Source: Bacteroidales bacterium (GTDB lineage: Bacteria; Bacteroidota; Bacteroidia; Bacteroidales; Prolixibacteraceae). From it: a DNA stretch of 41,281 nucleotides. The stretch spans positions 1-41,281 of the forward strand of contig JAAYDJ010000014.1 in assembly GCA_012729335.1 (NCBI GenBank). The letters run 5' to 3'. Under the pieces are notes generated by a model. That model saw only the letters and a list, made by a program, of their open reading frames with translations. It made no database searches and had not been told where the DNA came from. Positions 32,222 to 41,078 of this stretch are shown here, piece by piece. Every line of letters begins with the position of its first letter. The first letter of the stretch is position 1. The translations under genes were made by a program, and so were the position numbers.

Positions 32222-34045
32222 ATGGAACGGCGCAAATTTCTGAAGGCAGCCGGAATCACCGGGGGCCTGGCGGTCACAGGAGCTGCCGCCGGGGCGCTGG
32301 TCCCGGGAGGCCTGGCCGCTGCGGGATCAGTTCAACCGAACGGGGAAGAGATCACCACTCAGGCGGGGATTGGGGAGATTCCGGAGGAAAGCGACGCATC
32401 GCGGAAAGATGCCCGCCGTGCGGGAAAAGGGAGGCCGTCGCTGGATAACAGGGAGTTAGCCACGGACCTGGTCATTGCCGGGGGCGGACTGGGCGGTGTA
32501 GCGTGTGCCCTGGCAGCCCTGGAGAGCGGACTGAAGGTGGTGATGACCGAGGAGACGAAGTGGATCGGGGGACAGCTCACGGCACAAGGGGTACCGCCCG
32601 ATGAGCACAAGTGGATAGAGACACATGGGGCCACCCGCTCCTACAGGAGGTTCAGGGAGCGGTTACGGGAATACTACCGGCGGAATTATCCTCTGACGGA
32701 GCAGGCGCAGGCACAGGAGTATCTCAATCCGGGCAACGGGGCCGTGTCGCGGTTGTGTGTGGAGCCTGTGGCGGGGGTGGCCGTGCTGAAGGAGTTGCTG
32801 GCGCCCTGGCAAAGCGCAGGGAAGCTGGTCGTACTCACGGAGACCAGGGTGACCGGTGCCGATGCCGATGGAGACCAGGTGCGGTTTCTGGAGGCCGAAT
32901 GCCGGGTAACAGGGCGTAAGTACAGCCTCACAGCTCCCTACTTTGTCGACGCCACCGAACTGGGCGATTTGTTGCCCCTCACCGGTACCGAATATGTGAA
33001 GGGCACCGAGTCACGGGGCGAGACCGGTGAACTCCATGCGCCGGAGAAGGGGAATCCTGAAAACCAGCAGGCCTTTACCCTCTGCTTTGCATTGGAATAC
33101 CAGAAGGACCGCGACTTCACCATCGCCCGCCCTGAGCAGTACGATTTCTGGAGGAGTTATGTCCCCCGGCTCACCCCTTCCTGGCCCGGGAAATTGATGG
33201 ATCTGACTTACAGTCAGCCCTCCACCCTGCAACCCAAAACATTAGGGTTCCATCCTGAGGGAGGGGCTACGGGGGATGTACTTAACCTCTGGAATTACCG
33301 GAAGATCATCGACCGGCACAATTTCGCGGACGGTTTTTACCCGGGGGACCTCACCATCGTCAACTGGCCGCAGAACGATTACCTGTTGGGCAATCTGATT
33401 GACGTGACGGAAGAGGCGTTTGGAAGGGCAGTGGAGGGTGCGCGGCAGCTCAACCTGTCGTTGTTGTATTGGCTGCAGACCGAAGTGGAGCGGCCCGATG
33501 GGGGCCAGGGCTGGCCCGGGTTACGGTTACGGCCCAATGTGATGGGCAGTGATGACGGGATGGCCTTGTATCCTTACATCCGGGAGTCGCGGCGCATAAA
33601 AGCCCTGTTCACGGTGAAAGAGGAACATGTGGGGGTGGAGAACAGGAAGTTGGTGAAGGGAGAAGCCGCTGCAGCCCGGGCCGAAGCGTTTTATGACAGT
33701 GTGGGGGTAGGTTTCTACTATCTCGATCTGCACCCCTCGACGGCCGGAGACAACTACATCGACATGCCCTCGCTGCCCTTCCAGATTCCGCTGGGGGCGC
33801 TGATCCCGCAGCGGATGCAAAACCTGTTGGCGGCCAACAAGAACATCGGCACCACTCACATCACCAACGGGTGCTACCGGCTCCATCCGGTGGAGTGGAA
33901 TATCGGAGAATCGGCCGGACTACTTGTGGCCTATGCCCTGCAGCACCAACTGCCCCCTGTAGCCATCAGGGAAAACCCCGCTCATCTCGAAGCCTTCCAG
34001 CAGCACATCCGCACCCGAGGTATCGAAACCCACTGGCCGGACTAA
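32222..34045 (+). CDS. Tat-exported FAD-dependent oxidoreductase
   Basis: A 607-residue protein from MERRKFLKAAG, a twin-arginine signal (RRKFLK) followed by a Gly/Ala-rich hydrophobic segment; this decides the start over the ATG at 32189. The Rossmann motif is LVIAGGGLGGVACALAA with WIGGQLTAQGVPPDE, typical of the FAD_oxidored family (PF12831). The C-terminus has NIGTTHITNGCYRLHPVEWN, a conserved end of the family. Members are often mis-annotated as xanthan lyase; no direct substrate is known. The enzyme would act in the periplasm, perhaps oxidising a sugar hydroxyl before cleavage. It is the last gene of the locus. Confidence 0.88.
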   Translation: MERRKFLKAAGITGGLAVTGAAAGALVPGGLAAAGSVQPNGEEITTQAGIGEIPEESDASRKDARRAGKGRPSLDNRELATDLVIAGGGLGGVACALAALESGLKVVMTEETKWIGGQLTAQGVPPDEHKWIETHGATRSYRRFRERLREYYRRNYPLTEQAQAQEYLNPGNGAVSRLCVEPVAGVAVLKELLAPWQSAGKLVVLTETRVTGADADGDQVRFLEAECRVTGRKYSLTAPYFVDATELGDLLPLTGTEYVKGTESRGETGELHAPEKGNPENQQAFTLCFALEYQKDRDFTIARPEQYDFWRSYVPRLTPSWPGKLMDLTYSQPSTLQPKTLGFHPEGGATGDVLNLWNYRKIIDRHNFADGFYPGDLTIVNWPQNDYLLGNLIDVTEEAFGRAVEGARQLNLSLLYWLQTEVERPDGGQGWPGLRLRPNVMGSDDGMALYPYIRESRRIKALFTVKEEHVGVENRKLVKGEAAAARAEAFYDSVGVGFYYLDLHPSTAGDNYIDMPSLPFQIPLGALIPQRMQNLLAANKNIGTTHITNGCYRLHPVEWNIGESAGLLVAYALQHQLPPVAIRENPAHLEAFQQHIRTRGIETHWPD

Positions 34046-34086
34046 AGTTGTCATATGCGCAGGATGGTGGCGAACCAGAGTCCTTC

Positions 34087-34965
34087 TTAAAATAATGATG
34101 CAAAGCGCGATCTCCATATCCGGAGGCCTCGTTTGGCCACGTTCTTGAGATTCTGCCAAACCAATTCCTGAATCCAGGGTCCAATGGCATCATTCCACCG
34201 CTGAGGGTGTAGGGTCAGCATGGCCATTTCCGGAAATGTGCCCTTTTCGATCGCCCGAATCATATCCTGTGTACTCCGGTAGGATGGGAACGTTTTTAAT
34301 TGTTTCTCTGTAACAATGTCTCTTCGTCTCTTCGTCTCTTCGTCTCTTCGTCTGAGTTTAACCTTGTCCCTGATGCTAACATCTGCCCCGTTCCATCGGC
34401 GCCCTGTGTCAGTAAAGTAAGCTGCCTGTGAGAAATCGATATCGAAATAAGGATCGCCAACAATTCCCAGATCGCGGTAGTTGTATTTCTTCCAGATGTC
34501 TCGGTTGTCGTAGCGGGAGAGGGGAGAGCCGTGCATGCAGATGGTGGTGACTGGAACAATTTTCCTGAATTTTTCAAGGTTCTCCACAAAGCGCTCAAAC
34601 GCCTTGTCCACCCTTCTTGTCCCATCGTCTCTTTGTCTCTTCGTCTCCAAGTCTCCAATAAAAGACATGGTTTCATAATGGTACCCAATCTCGTGCCCCA
34701 TTCCCGCGATTTCCCGGATAATAGCCTGATCGAAAACAGAAGGAATAATCCGGAAATAGTATGTTCCGTGGATTCCCAGGGCATGTTCCAACCGGGCCAG
34801 ACGCAGTGAATTTTCCGGACGGGCATCGACATCATGTCGCAGGATGATGCACTTTTCACTTGGTAATGTAGTATTTCCGACTTGGTCAGCGACCCTCAGA
34901 AACAAAAAACCCTGCGTAAGCAGGGAATGGAGCAGTTGGGAATATCGTTTGATTGTGAAATCCAT
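34087..34965 (-). CDS. Polysaccharide deacetylase-like protein with simple-sequence insertions
   Basis: A 292-residue protein starting MDFTIKRYSQLLHSLLTQG; the ATG overlaps the VanZ stop by one base (TGATG), which decides the start. The core has ILRHDVDARPENSLRLA (His-Asp-Val-Asp metal site of NodB-type deacetylases), GHEIGYHYETMS, TICMHGSPLSRYDN and MLTLHPQRWNDAI. Two loops carry repetitive, charged insertions (ETKRQRDDGTRR and RRRDEETKRRRD) encoded by simple repeats. It may be inactive as a deacetylase but keeps the metal-site motif. The context is an envelope polysaccharide cluster. Confidence 0.8.
   Translation of the reverse strand: MDFTIKRYSQLLHSLLTQGFLFLRVADQVGNTTLPSEKCIILRHDVDARPENSLRLARLEHALGIHGTYYFRIIPSVFDQAIIREIAGMGHEIGYHYETMSFIGDLETKRQRDDGTRRVDKAFERFVENLEKFRKIVPVTTICMHGSPLSRYDNRDIWKKYNYRDLGIVGDPYFDIDFSQAAYFTDTGRRWNGADVSIRDKVKLRRRDEETKRRRDIVTEKQLKTFPSYRSTQDMIRAIEKGTFPEMAMLTLHPQRWNDAIGPWIQELVWQNLKNVAKRGLRIWRSRFASLF
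34319..34350 (-). repeat. Four perfect TCTCTTCG octamers inside a coding region
   Basis: Four uninterrupted copies of an 8-bp unit at 34319-34350, within the deacetylase-like gene. An 8-bp unit is not a multiple of three, so gain or loss of one unit changes the frame. A similar imperfect tract lies at about 34625-34656 and a short one at 37793-37807. Confidence 0.9.
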
Positions 34966-35378
34966 CAGGCAGTGGTTTGTCGTTGCTTCCAACCCTGTGT
35001 CAAAAGTAAGAAAATTACCATTCCGAGGAGGATGCCCAGGGCGTTGGAGATAAGGTCGTTGATGTTGAAGCGGCGGTAGGGGAGGAGATACTGGAGCATT
35101 TCGGTCCAGGTGGAGAACAGCAATCCGAGTAACATCCACATCCAGAGACGTTTGTTCATGGTGAACATAAAGAAAGCCCAGGGAATAAATGTCAGTGCAT
35201 GGAAGAAATAGTCCCCCCTGATTTTTATTATCATGATATTGTTGAGGTAAAATTTACTTTCGGGAGTGTTGATGGGCAGGACAATCAGCAATAATATAGC
35301 TGTGAAATACAGCCAAAAATTCCGATTTGTGAATATTTTCTCCTCAAATTGAGCTAGATACTTCAATTCCCAATCCAA
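34965..35378 (-). CDS. VanZ-like membrane protein
   Basis: A 137-residue protein with four hydrophobic segments and the VanZ pattern WTEMLQYLLPYRRFNINDLISNALGI (shown in parts: EMLQYLLP, RRFNINDL, NALGILLG). VanZ-family proteins are small membrane proteins, sometimes linked to envelope stress or glycopeptide tolerance; the role is unclear. It shares one base with the following deacetylase-like gene. Confidence 0.85.
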   Translation of the reverse strand: MDWELKYLAQFEEKIFTNRNFWLYFTAILLLIVLPINTPESKFYLNNIMIIKIRGDYFFHALTFIPWAFFMFTMNKRLWMWMLLGLLFSTWTEMLQYLLPYRRFNINDLISNALGILLGMVIFLLLTQGWKQRQTTA

Positions 35379-35397
35379 TTACATTTTTTATCAAGAT

Positions 35398-36642
35398 TTA
35401 TCTTATTTCACAAATACGGCTCAAGGTTCTGATAAAGTCATAACCATCCCAAATCAAGGAAAAATCAGTGGTTTGTCCGATTGGGACCATTCTGTCAATC
35501 CCTTTTGGTCTAAAGGTCTCCATGAAGAATGATAATTCAGATTTGCTGAATCCATAATAGGCCAGGGTCTGGTACTTGGAGTGAAAGATGGGGGCGATTT
35601 CAGCCAGGGATTTGGCATGGTATTCTGCAAAGTAACCTGCAACTGAACGGAATTTGTCAATATCAGCAGAAAGGTCCTTCAATTCCACCTGCCATAACAA
35701 ATTGTCTGGTGAAACCAATCTGCGGATACCATCCGATTGAATAGCCTGAGAATAAAATGCAGTCAGCTTGTCTATTGCCCATAAAGGTTGAAGCGCGTAC
35801 TGTTTTCTTAAAACTACTTCATGAAGATTCTCCCAGAATAGTTTCCGAGAGACTTCAACATTGAAGTCTTCGCCGGTCCAAATGACCAGATGGGGAGAGG
35901 TACAGGCATTCTGGTCGAAATAATAGGTGTCATTGTAAAACTTCGCCGCAACCTCCAGGGGATGTTTTTCTTCGACAAATTGATCAGCATTGATCAGGCA
36001 AAATGAATACCGGTCGGCGAAGGTCACATCAAATGATCTGGGTCTTAACGGACTCTTTCTGATCTCCGCAATGGTTTCATCTCCCCCCCAGATGACCCTG
36101 ACATCGCAAAGAGCAGATAAGACTGAGGTCGCCTGGCTTTGGTGGTCATACCGGATCAGGCTGATCCGTTTTAAAAAATCAGTGAATTCGGGACTGTCAT
36201 AAAGTTGCCGGATAGCGTCTGAGATGATCCTGATTTGTTCAAATTCCTTCGTAGGCACCCTGACGATATTCACATTTCCTGAGAGAAGTCCGGCTACCAG
36301 GGAATATGCAAAATTCACAGGAACATTGGAGGGAGTGACATGAAAAACCAATCCCCGGCCCAACCTGAACAGGCTTTCTTTATCCAGATTCTCTTTTAGC
36401 CTGATCATGTTCGCCTTCCTGCAAAAAAAAGCAAAGGCAGCAACATCCGGAAATTCTCTGACAGTAGGATCCTTTAATAATGCCTTTGATAATTCATTGA
36501 CGAAGCTGACCGCCAAAGGATGGAATGGCTCCCAGGCAGGTTCTCCGGCAAAAGATGCAGGATCAAACTTAATAGGAAACAATACTTTTACTTCATCCCA
36601 ATCCATTGACATAGGTATCACTGCAACCCCTGATTTCAGCAT
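35398..36642 (-). CDS. LuxC-like acyl-CoA/acyl-ACP reductase
   Basis: A 414-residue protein. The LuxC fold is seen in VFHVTPSNVPVNFAYSLVAG (nucleotide/acyl site) and in the catalytic Cys247 in FDQNACTSPHLV; VIWGGDET is also conserved. LuxC reduces a fatty acyl group, handed over from LuxE, to an aldehyde with NADPH. The start is uncertain: ATG 36642 overlaps luxE by 50 bases, whereas ATG 36612 or 36606 would give shorter overlaps. The gene follows the LuxE-like gene in the same operon. Confidence 0.9.
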   Translation of the reverse strand: MLKSGVAVIPMSMDWDEVKVLFPIKFDPASFAGEPAWEPFHPLAVSFVNELSKALLKDPTVREFPDVAAFAFFCRKANMIRLKENLDKESLFRLGRGLVFHVTPSNVPVNFAYSLVAGLLSGNVNIVRVPTKEFEQIRIISDAIRQLYDSPEFTDFLKRISLIRYDHQSQATSVLSALCDVRVIWGGDETIAEIRKSPLRPRSFDVTFADRYSFCLINADQFVEEKHPLEVAAKFYNDTYYFDQNACTSPHLVIWTGEDFNVEVSRKLFWENLHEVVLRKQYALQPLWAIDKLTAFYSQAIQSDGIRRLVSPDNLLWQVELKDLSADIDKFRSVAGYFAEYHAKSLAEIAPIFHSKYQTLAYYGFSKSELSFFMETFRPKGIDRMVPIGQTTDFSLIWDGYDFIRTLSRICEIR

Positions 36643-37678
36643 TTTGAAGCCGTCCGGTTATTCCGAAATACTTTCCAAGTCGGCCACATTTACAATCGTC
36701 TTCTCCAATGATCACACCTTCATCTTCAGTCAGCAAAGAGTGTCCGGGATAACTTCCGGGCAAGATGGAGAGTACCTGGACAATTCCCTTTTCGCCGAAA
36801 TCAGCCATTGAAAAATCGTGCGCCCGACGAACGATCATGTCGGCATAAACAGGAGCGTGGAAATAGCCTTCTTCACATTCCATGAACAGGGATCCGGTTT
36901 GTTCCGCCATTCCATAATAATCATGGATTTGATCAATACTGCAGGTATCCTGGAGCATTTTTCTGAAGGCTGAATTTGAAACAGATTCTCTCGCAAGCTT
37001 CTTCCAGCCACCACCGTGGAAAAGGATGGCTTCCTGTAGTTCCAAATGTATGTTTCTCCTGATCAGTTCCTTTATGAAGTGCTGGTAGATCAAGAAAGTA
37101 AAACCAAAAACAAAAACAGGTTTTCCTTTATGTTTTTCTATGAAAGGCAGCAAACCATCCAGGTCGGGTTCCATCTGGTCGTTCAGAGCAAAGCAGTGTT
37201 CAGTACCGAACATGGAAAAACCCATGATCCCGGCACTCCGGGCCGAATAATGGTTCCTGTCCATGACTTTTTTGGCAGAGTCGATGATGATCATCGGGAG
37301 CCTCCTGGGGCCAATAAACGAACCCACAATTCTTGACAAAATCCTGGTTTGATTGGCAGAGGTGGTTTTATCCAGGAAGATTTTGGAAACGGCCTGACCG
37401 GTTGTTCCCGAAGAAGTGAGAGTTTTGACAATTTCTTCCCGGGGTACACTGAACAGATCAAATATTTTAAAGAGACGGACAGGCAAAAAGGGAATTTCCC
37501 CATAAGGAACCTGAAGATAAGTATTAAATCCCAGGGCATCCATCATTTTCCGATAGGGTTCACACTGCGCGTAATGATGATGGCATAGCCCGGAAAAAAC
37601 AGGGTCAAGCAGCTCTCTTTTAGTTGATTTGTCAAGAGAGTAGGGGGGGAGATTCAGAATTTCCGAAATGTCATTCAT
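36593..37678 (-). CDS. LuxE-like acyl-protein synthetase
   Basis: A 361-residue protein of the LuxE family (adenylate-forming). It has the phosphate-binding loop TLTSSGTTGQ (about 86-95), IHDYYGMAEQTGSLF and CKCGRLGKYFGITGRLQNAE. LuxE activates a fatty acid as acyl-AMP and transfers it to a Cys on itself, then to LuxC. It overlaps the AMP-ligase gene by four bases (ATGA). The C-terminal Cys needed for acyl transfer in luminous bacteria may be the one in EIRGCSD (about residue 353), which is an inference. Confidence 0.9.
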   Translation of the reverse strand: MNDISEILNLPPYSLDKSTKRELLDPVFSGLCHHHYAQCEPYRKMMDALGFNTYLQVPYGEIPFLPVRLFKIFDLFSVPREEIVKTLTSSGTTGQAVSKIFLDKTTSANQTRILSRIVGSFIGPRRLPMIIIDSAKKVMDRNHYSARSAGIMGFSMFGTEHCFALNDQMEPDLDGLLPFIEKHKGKPVFVFGFTFLIYQHFIKELIRRNIHLELQEAILFHGGGWKKLARESVSNSAFRKMLQDTCSIDQIHDYYGMAEQTGSLFMECEEGYFHAPVYADMIVRRAHDFSMADFGEKGIVQVLSILPGSYPGHSLLTEDEGVIIGEDDCKCGRLGKYFGITGRLQNAEIRGCSDTYVNGLG

Positions 37679-39168
37679 GCGATGAGTCTGGAATAAATGG
37701 TCTTGCCGGAAGAGTTTTTGGGAATCCGGTCGATGTATTTCACCGAGAAGGCCTGTGGATGAATACCTGTTTTTGTGGAAATGTAATGAATTACTTCGTC
37801 TCTTCGTGAAAGATCGTTGATGTAAATCAGCATGTGATCATCTGTTCCGGTGCAGGCACATTCCGAAATAATGTTTTTCAGCAATCGTTCCGTCTCGTCC
37901 AGGTTGACCCGGTTCCCAAAGATTTTAATGAAACGTTTTTTTCTTCCGACAATGTAGTAGAAACCGTCTGCATCTCTTTTTGCCAGGTCCCCTGTGATAA
38001 GGGTACCCTTATTTTCATCTCCTTTGATAAGATCATGTCCGGATTCAGCATATCCCAGTGAGACATTTCTCCCCTTGTAAACCAGCTCACCCACCTCTTC
38101 ACTTGCAAGGATGGTCTTGCCTTTTTCATCGATCAGACTGAATTCTCCGCCGGGGATGGCGATTCCCATGCTGCCGAGCTTACTGAGAGCATATTGAGGT
38201 GGAAGATAGCTCATTCTGGCTGTTGCCTCCGTCTGACCATACATCACAAACAACTGCTTGTCATGGGAATGACAGAATTCTGCAAATTCCCTGTTCAGAT
38301 CGATATTCATTTTACCTCCTGCCTGGGTAAGTGTTTTCAGGTGAGGAAGGTCTAGCCGGAAGAACCGGAGTTTTTTCAGCATTTCGAAGGTATAAGGAAC
38401 ACCCGACAAGGAAGTGGCTTCCCCCGACTTCAGGAAGGACCAAAATTCCTTCTCCATCAGAGACCGGTTAGTCAATAATAGGGATGCTCCCTTTAATAAA
38501 TGGCTATTGATCACCGACAATCCGAACGAGTAGTGCATGGGGAGCGTTGTAATCGGGCGTTCTTCTCCGTTGATGTCCAGATATTCGGCAATGGATTCAG
38601 CGTTGGCAGAAAGATTTTCATAGCTCAGCCGGACCAGCTTGGGACTGCCGGTACTGCCGGAAGTGGTGAGGAGGAGGGCCAGGTTGTCATGTAAGGGGAA
38701 TGGAACTTCCACCTGTAATCGGATGAGCGTATAATTACCCTGAGATAAGAGGCGTTCCCAGGTATCGAAATCACATATATGAGAAGTTGGTATCCAAAGA
38801 TATTCAGGTTGATAAACTGAGATCAGTTTCTTTACCAGTTCTGAATCCATGGTAGCATCCAGCAGCAATGGCACCACTTTATGGGAAAGAAACGCAATGT
38901 AGCCTGCTAAAGATTCAATGGAGTTGCTGCAAAAGGAAAATACAAGGCAGCGGTGCCCCAAATGAGAATAAATTTCTTCAGCCAGACTGAACAAATCATG
39001 ATAAAAAAAAGGTGTCCCCTCCTCGTTGATGACGGCTGTGTTGGTGGAATATGTTTGGAATAGATGTTCAGAGTACACGGGAAGGAGGTAAAAGAAATGA
39101 TAAGACTTTGAAAATGTATTGGTTATAAAACAATGCCATATTGTAGAAGTATTTCCTTCCCTTTGCAA
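37675..39168 (-). CDS. AMP-dependent acyl ligase (acyl-ACP or acyl-CoA synthetase type)
   Basis: A 497-residue adenylate-forming enzyme: P-loop LTTSGSTGSPK (167-177), YGQTEATARM, GDLAKRDADGFYYIVGRKKRFIK (shown in parts) and the catalytic Lys489 in KNSSGKTIY. It would load a fatty or other carboxylic acid onto the adjacent acyl carrier protein. The ATG 39168 overlaps the ACP gene by 46 bases and there is no better ATG nearby, so a non-ATG start just after the ACP stop is possible. Downstream it overlaps luxE by four bases. Confidence 0.88.
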   Translation of the reverse strand: MQREGNTSTIWHCFITNTFSKSYHFFYLLPVYSEHLFQTYSTNTAVINEEGTPFFYHDLFSLAEEIYSHLGHRCLVFSFCSNSIESLAGYIAFLSHKVVPLLLDATMDSELVKKLISVYQPEYLWIPTSHICDFDTWERLLSQGNYTLIRLQVEVPFPLHDNLALLLTTSGSTGSPKLVRLSYENLSANAESIAEYLDINGEERPITTLPMHYSFGLSVINSHLLKGASLLLTNRSLMEKEFWSFLKSGEATSLSGVPYTFEMLKKLRFFRLDLPHLKTLTQAGGKMNIDLNREFAEFCHSHDKQLFVMYGQTEATARMSYLPPQYALSKLGSMGIAIPGGEFSLIDEKGKTILASEEVGELVYKGRNVSLGYAESGHDLIKGDENKGTLITGDLAKRDADGFYYIVGRKKRFIKIFGNRVNLDETERLLKNIISECACTGTDDHMLIYINDLSRRDEVIHYISTKTGIHPQAFSVKYIDRIPKNSSGKTIYSRLIA

Positions 39169-39359
39169 TAGGATGAGAAGTCAATGATATCGAATGTATC
39201 TAACCTGATGTTGAAGCATTCTTCTAGTTCTGCGATCAATCCCATGTGACCAACAGAATCCCATAATTGAACTGATTGGTTGGTAAGTTGATCGAGATCG
39301 ACTCCATTTGGATTAAATCGATTGGTAAATATCTCATTGTACTTTTCCAGATTTGTCAT
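39123..39359 (-). CDS. Acyl carrier protein
   Basis: A 78-residue acidic helical protein with the phosphopantetheine site in LWDSVGHMGLIAELEE (Ser35) and the typical end helix FSSYCKGKEILLQYG. It is a dedicated carrier rather than the housekeeping AcpP, judging by its place between an acyltransferase and an AMP ligase. It overlaps the acyltransferase gene by four bases (ATGA). Confidence 0.92.
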   Translation of the reverse strand: MTNLEKYNEIFTNRFNPNGVDLDQLTNQSVQLWDSVGHMGLIAELEECFNIRLDTFDIIDFSSYCKGKEILLQYGIVL

Positions 39360-39961
39360 ATGTTTTCTTTTTCAGGGTTATTTTTCCTCATGCCATTTTT
39401 CAATCTGGCGCTAAAATCAGCCACTTTTACAGCCGGATTTCCACGGATGATATTATAGGGTTCAACATTCTTAGAGACAACAGATCCTGCAGTTACAATT
39501 GAAAATTCACCGATTGTTACACCAGGAAGAATTATGCTTTTTACTGCAACAAAAGCTCCTTCCTTTATAGTTACCGGGTTTACTGAAGCTGTTAATATAC
39601 TTTCAAAATGTGCACTGGGATTAAGGTGCGTGATTATCATAGAACCAGCATTAACTGTCGCTTTGTCTTCGATGTAAATATATTCAGGGTATGCATTATC
39701 AAAAAAAACAAACATTCCTATATAAACATGCCTTCCAATATTTACACCTTTCCATTTGTTAAAACGAACTCTCCAGTTATTAAACGGAGCTGTCATAGAC
39801 AAAAAGAGCAGTAAATAATTGCGCAATCGTTTAAAAGCATATAAAACAGGATTTATCTTCCTGCTTTCTGCTCCATAAAGAATGGTCTTTTTGATAGTTT
39901 TGTCGTATTGCAGGTAAGGTATTTTTTTAGGATCTTTTATTTGAAATCCGTTTTTATTCAT
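39356..39961 (-). CDS. Hexapeptide-repeat acyltransferase (left-handed beta helix)
   Basis: A 201-residue protein from MNKNGFQIKDPKK; ATG 39961 overlaps the previous gene by eight bases, while ATG 40009 would overlap by 56. The repeats NIGRHVYIG, YIEDKATVNAGSMI, VTIKEGAFVAVKSIILPG, VTIGEFSIVTAGSVV and RGNPAVKVADF are typical of sugar O-acetyl- or acyltransferases (WbbJ/NodL-like). A nearby dedicated ACP makes an acyl-ACP donor possible. Confidence 0.88.
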   Translation of the reverse strand: MNKNGFQIKDPKKIPYLQYDKTIKKTILYGAESRKINPVLYAFKRLRNYLLLFLSMTAPFNNWRVRFNKWKGVNIGRHVYIGMFVFFDNAYPEYIYIEDKATVNAGSMIITHLNPSAHFESILTASVNPVTIKEGAFVAVKSIILPGVTIGEFSIVTAGSVVSKNVEPYNIIRGNPAVKVADFSARLKNGMRKNNPEKENI

Positions 39962-41078
39962 ACAAAATTTTATCCGATGCAATGTTAGCCATAAATTCTT
40001 TGTTAACAACTTTTCCCCGGATGGAATGAAAGCTTTCAGGAAACGAACCGAGGAACCAAACGAAAAAATCTTCCGGATTTATCTTTTCCTGCAACATTTT
40101 TTCTTTACGTTGCCGGAATATTTCTGCCCGTTTTTCATTTAAGATCAGCTCCTGAACTTTTTCTAATAATCGATCGGGTTCTTTGGATGGAATTCCGAAC
40201 GTCAATTGATAGGTGTGTTCTAGTTCTTCCAGAACGCTTATTTTACCTGCAAAATCGTTAAACCGGATAGAGGGGACTCCCAAAACTGATGCTTCCACAC
40301 TCAGGCTCTGGCTATCGGTAATTACTAAGGAAGCCAAGGCCAGAATATGATGAAATCTGGTCTTTTTTATTTTAAGTTGATGTTCTTTCAATTCCTTAGG
40401 CATGTCGTTTTCAGTGTCGATATAAACATGATATCCTGATTTATCAAGGAACTGTATGAGTTGTTCCACCATTTCTCCGTTAAGCCCTAAACAGTTGTTA
40501 TCATGATAGGCAGATAGATCGACCATTCTTATCAAACAAAAAGGAGACTTTAGATTTTCTGCAGCTAGCAATTTTTTATCCGGTTGGAAAATATCGGGAT
40601 GCAGGTAAGTTAATTTCATATAACTATCAAAGGCTATTTTCTTCCTTTCAAAAGGTCCGAGATGGCAGATTTCAGGAGCAAAAACTGTAGTAGCAAATGG
40701 CAACATAAGCCAATGTAATCTTCTGACGATAGAATAATCATCCTCTCCGACAGCGAAGCGTGGTTTACCGAGAAGCCAGCCCACCTGTGTCACAGATGCA
40801 TCAGAACCCATCAAAATGTCGGGTTTGAATTTCCGGGCAATCCGTAAAATTCTGAAATCTCTTTTCAGTAAAGACCAGATATGATGGAAAACACCGTTAC
40901 CGTTTTTCCTGGACAATATGTTTTCATATTGCCAGCCATCTTCTTGTACCAAGATTTCCAGTATATCCTTAGTCTTTATGAGGAGTTTGATCTCATGACC
41001 GTCGGACATCAACCGCCTCATGATGTTTTTGAAGAAGTGATATTGGGCAGGGTGAGCGAGGTAGATCAGGATTTTCAT
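39954..41078 (-). CDS. DUF354 family glycosyltransferase-like protein
   Basis: A 374-residue protein starting MKILIYLAHPAQYHFFKNIM, the characteristic opening of DUF354 (GT-B fold, related to UDP-GlcNAc 2-epimerase-like and WecB-like enzymes). Other motifs are FKPDILMGSDASV, WLLGKPRFAVGEDDYS and LVITDSQSLSVEASVLGVPS (nucleotide-sugar site). It is the first gene of the minus-strand operon and likely makes or transfers a sugar of an envelope glycan or glycolipid. No clear -7 element; TACCCTTTG near the start has one base too many. Confidence 0.85.
   Translation of the reverse strand: MKILIYLAHPAQYHFFKNIMRRLMSDGHEIKLLIKTKDILEILVQEDGWQYENILSRKNGNGVFHHIWSLLKRDFRILRIARKFKPDILMGSDASVTQVGWLLGKPRFAVGEDDYSIVRRLHWLMLPFATTVFAPEICHLGPFERKKIAFDSYMKLTYLHPDIFQPDKKLLAAENLKSPFCLIRMVDLSAYHDNNCLGLNGEMVEQLIQFLDKSGYHVYIDTENDMPKELKEHQLKIKKTRFHHILALASLVITDSQSLSVEASVLGVPSIRFNDFAGKISVLEELEHTYQLTFGIPSKEPDRLLEKVQELILNEKRAEIFRQRKEKMLQEKINPEDFFVWFLGSFPESFHSIRGKVVNKEFMANIASDKILYE

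Noticed and set aside
32222-34045. Calling the FAD protein a xanthan lyase
   Set aside because: That label is common for such sequences, but the protein has a plain FAD-binding oxidoreductase fold and no polysaccharide lyase motif.
35398-39359. A bioluminescence operon
   Set aside because: LuxC- and LuxE-like genes are present, but no luciferase subunits or luxD; similar reductases occur in non-luminous lipid clusters.
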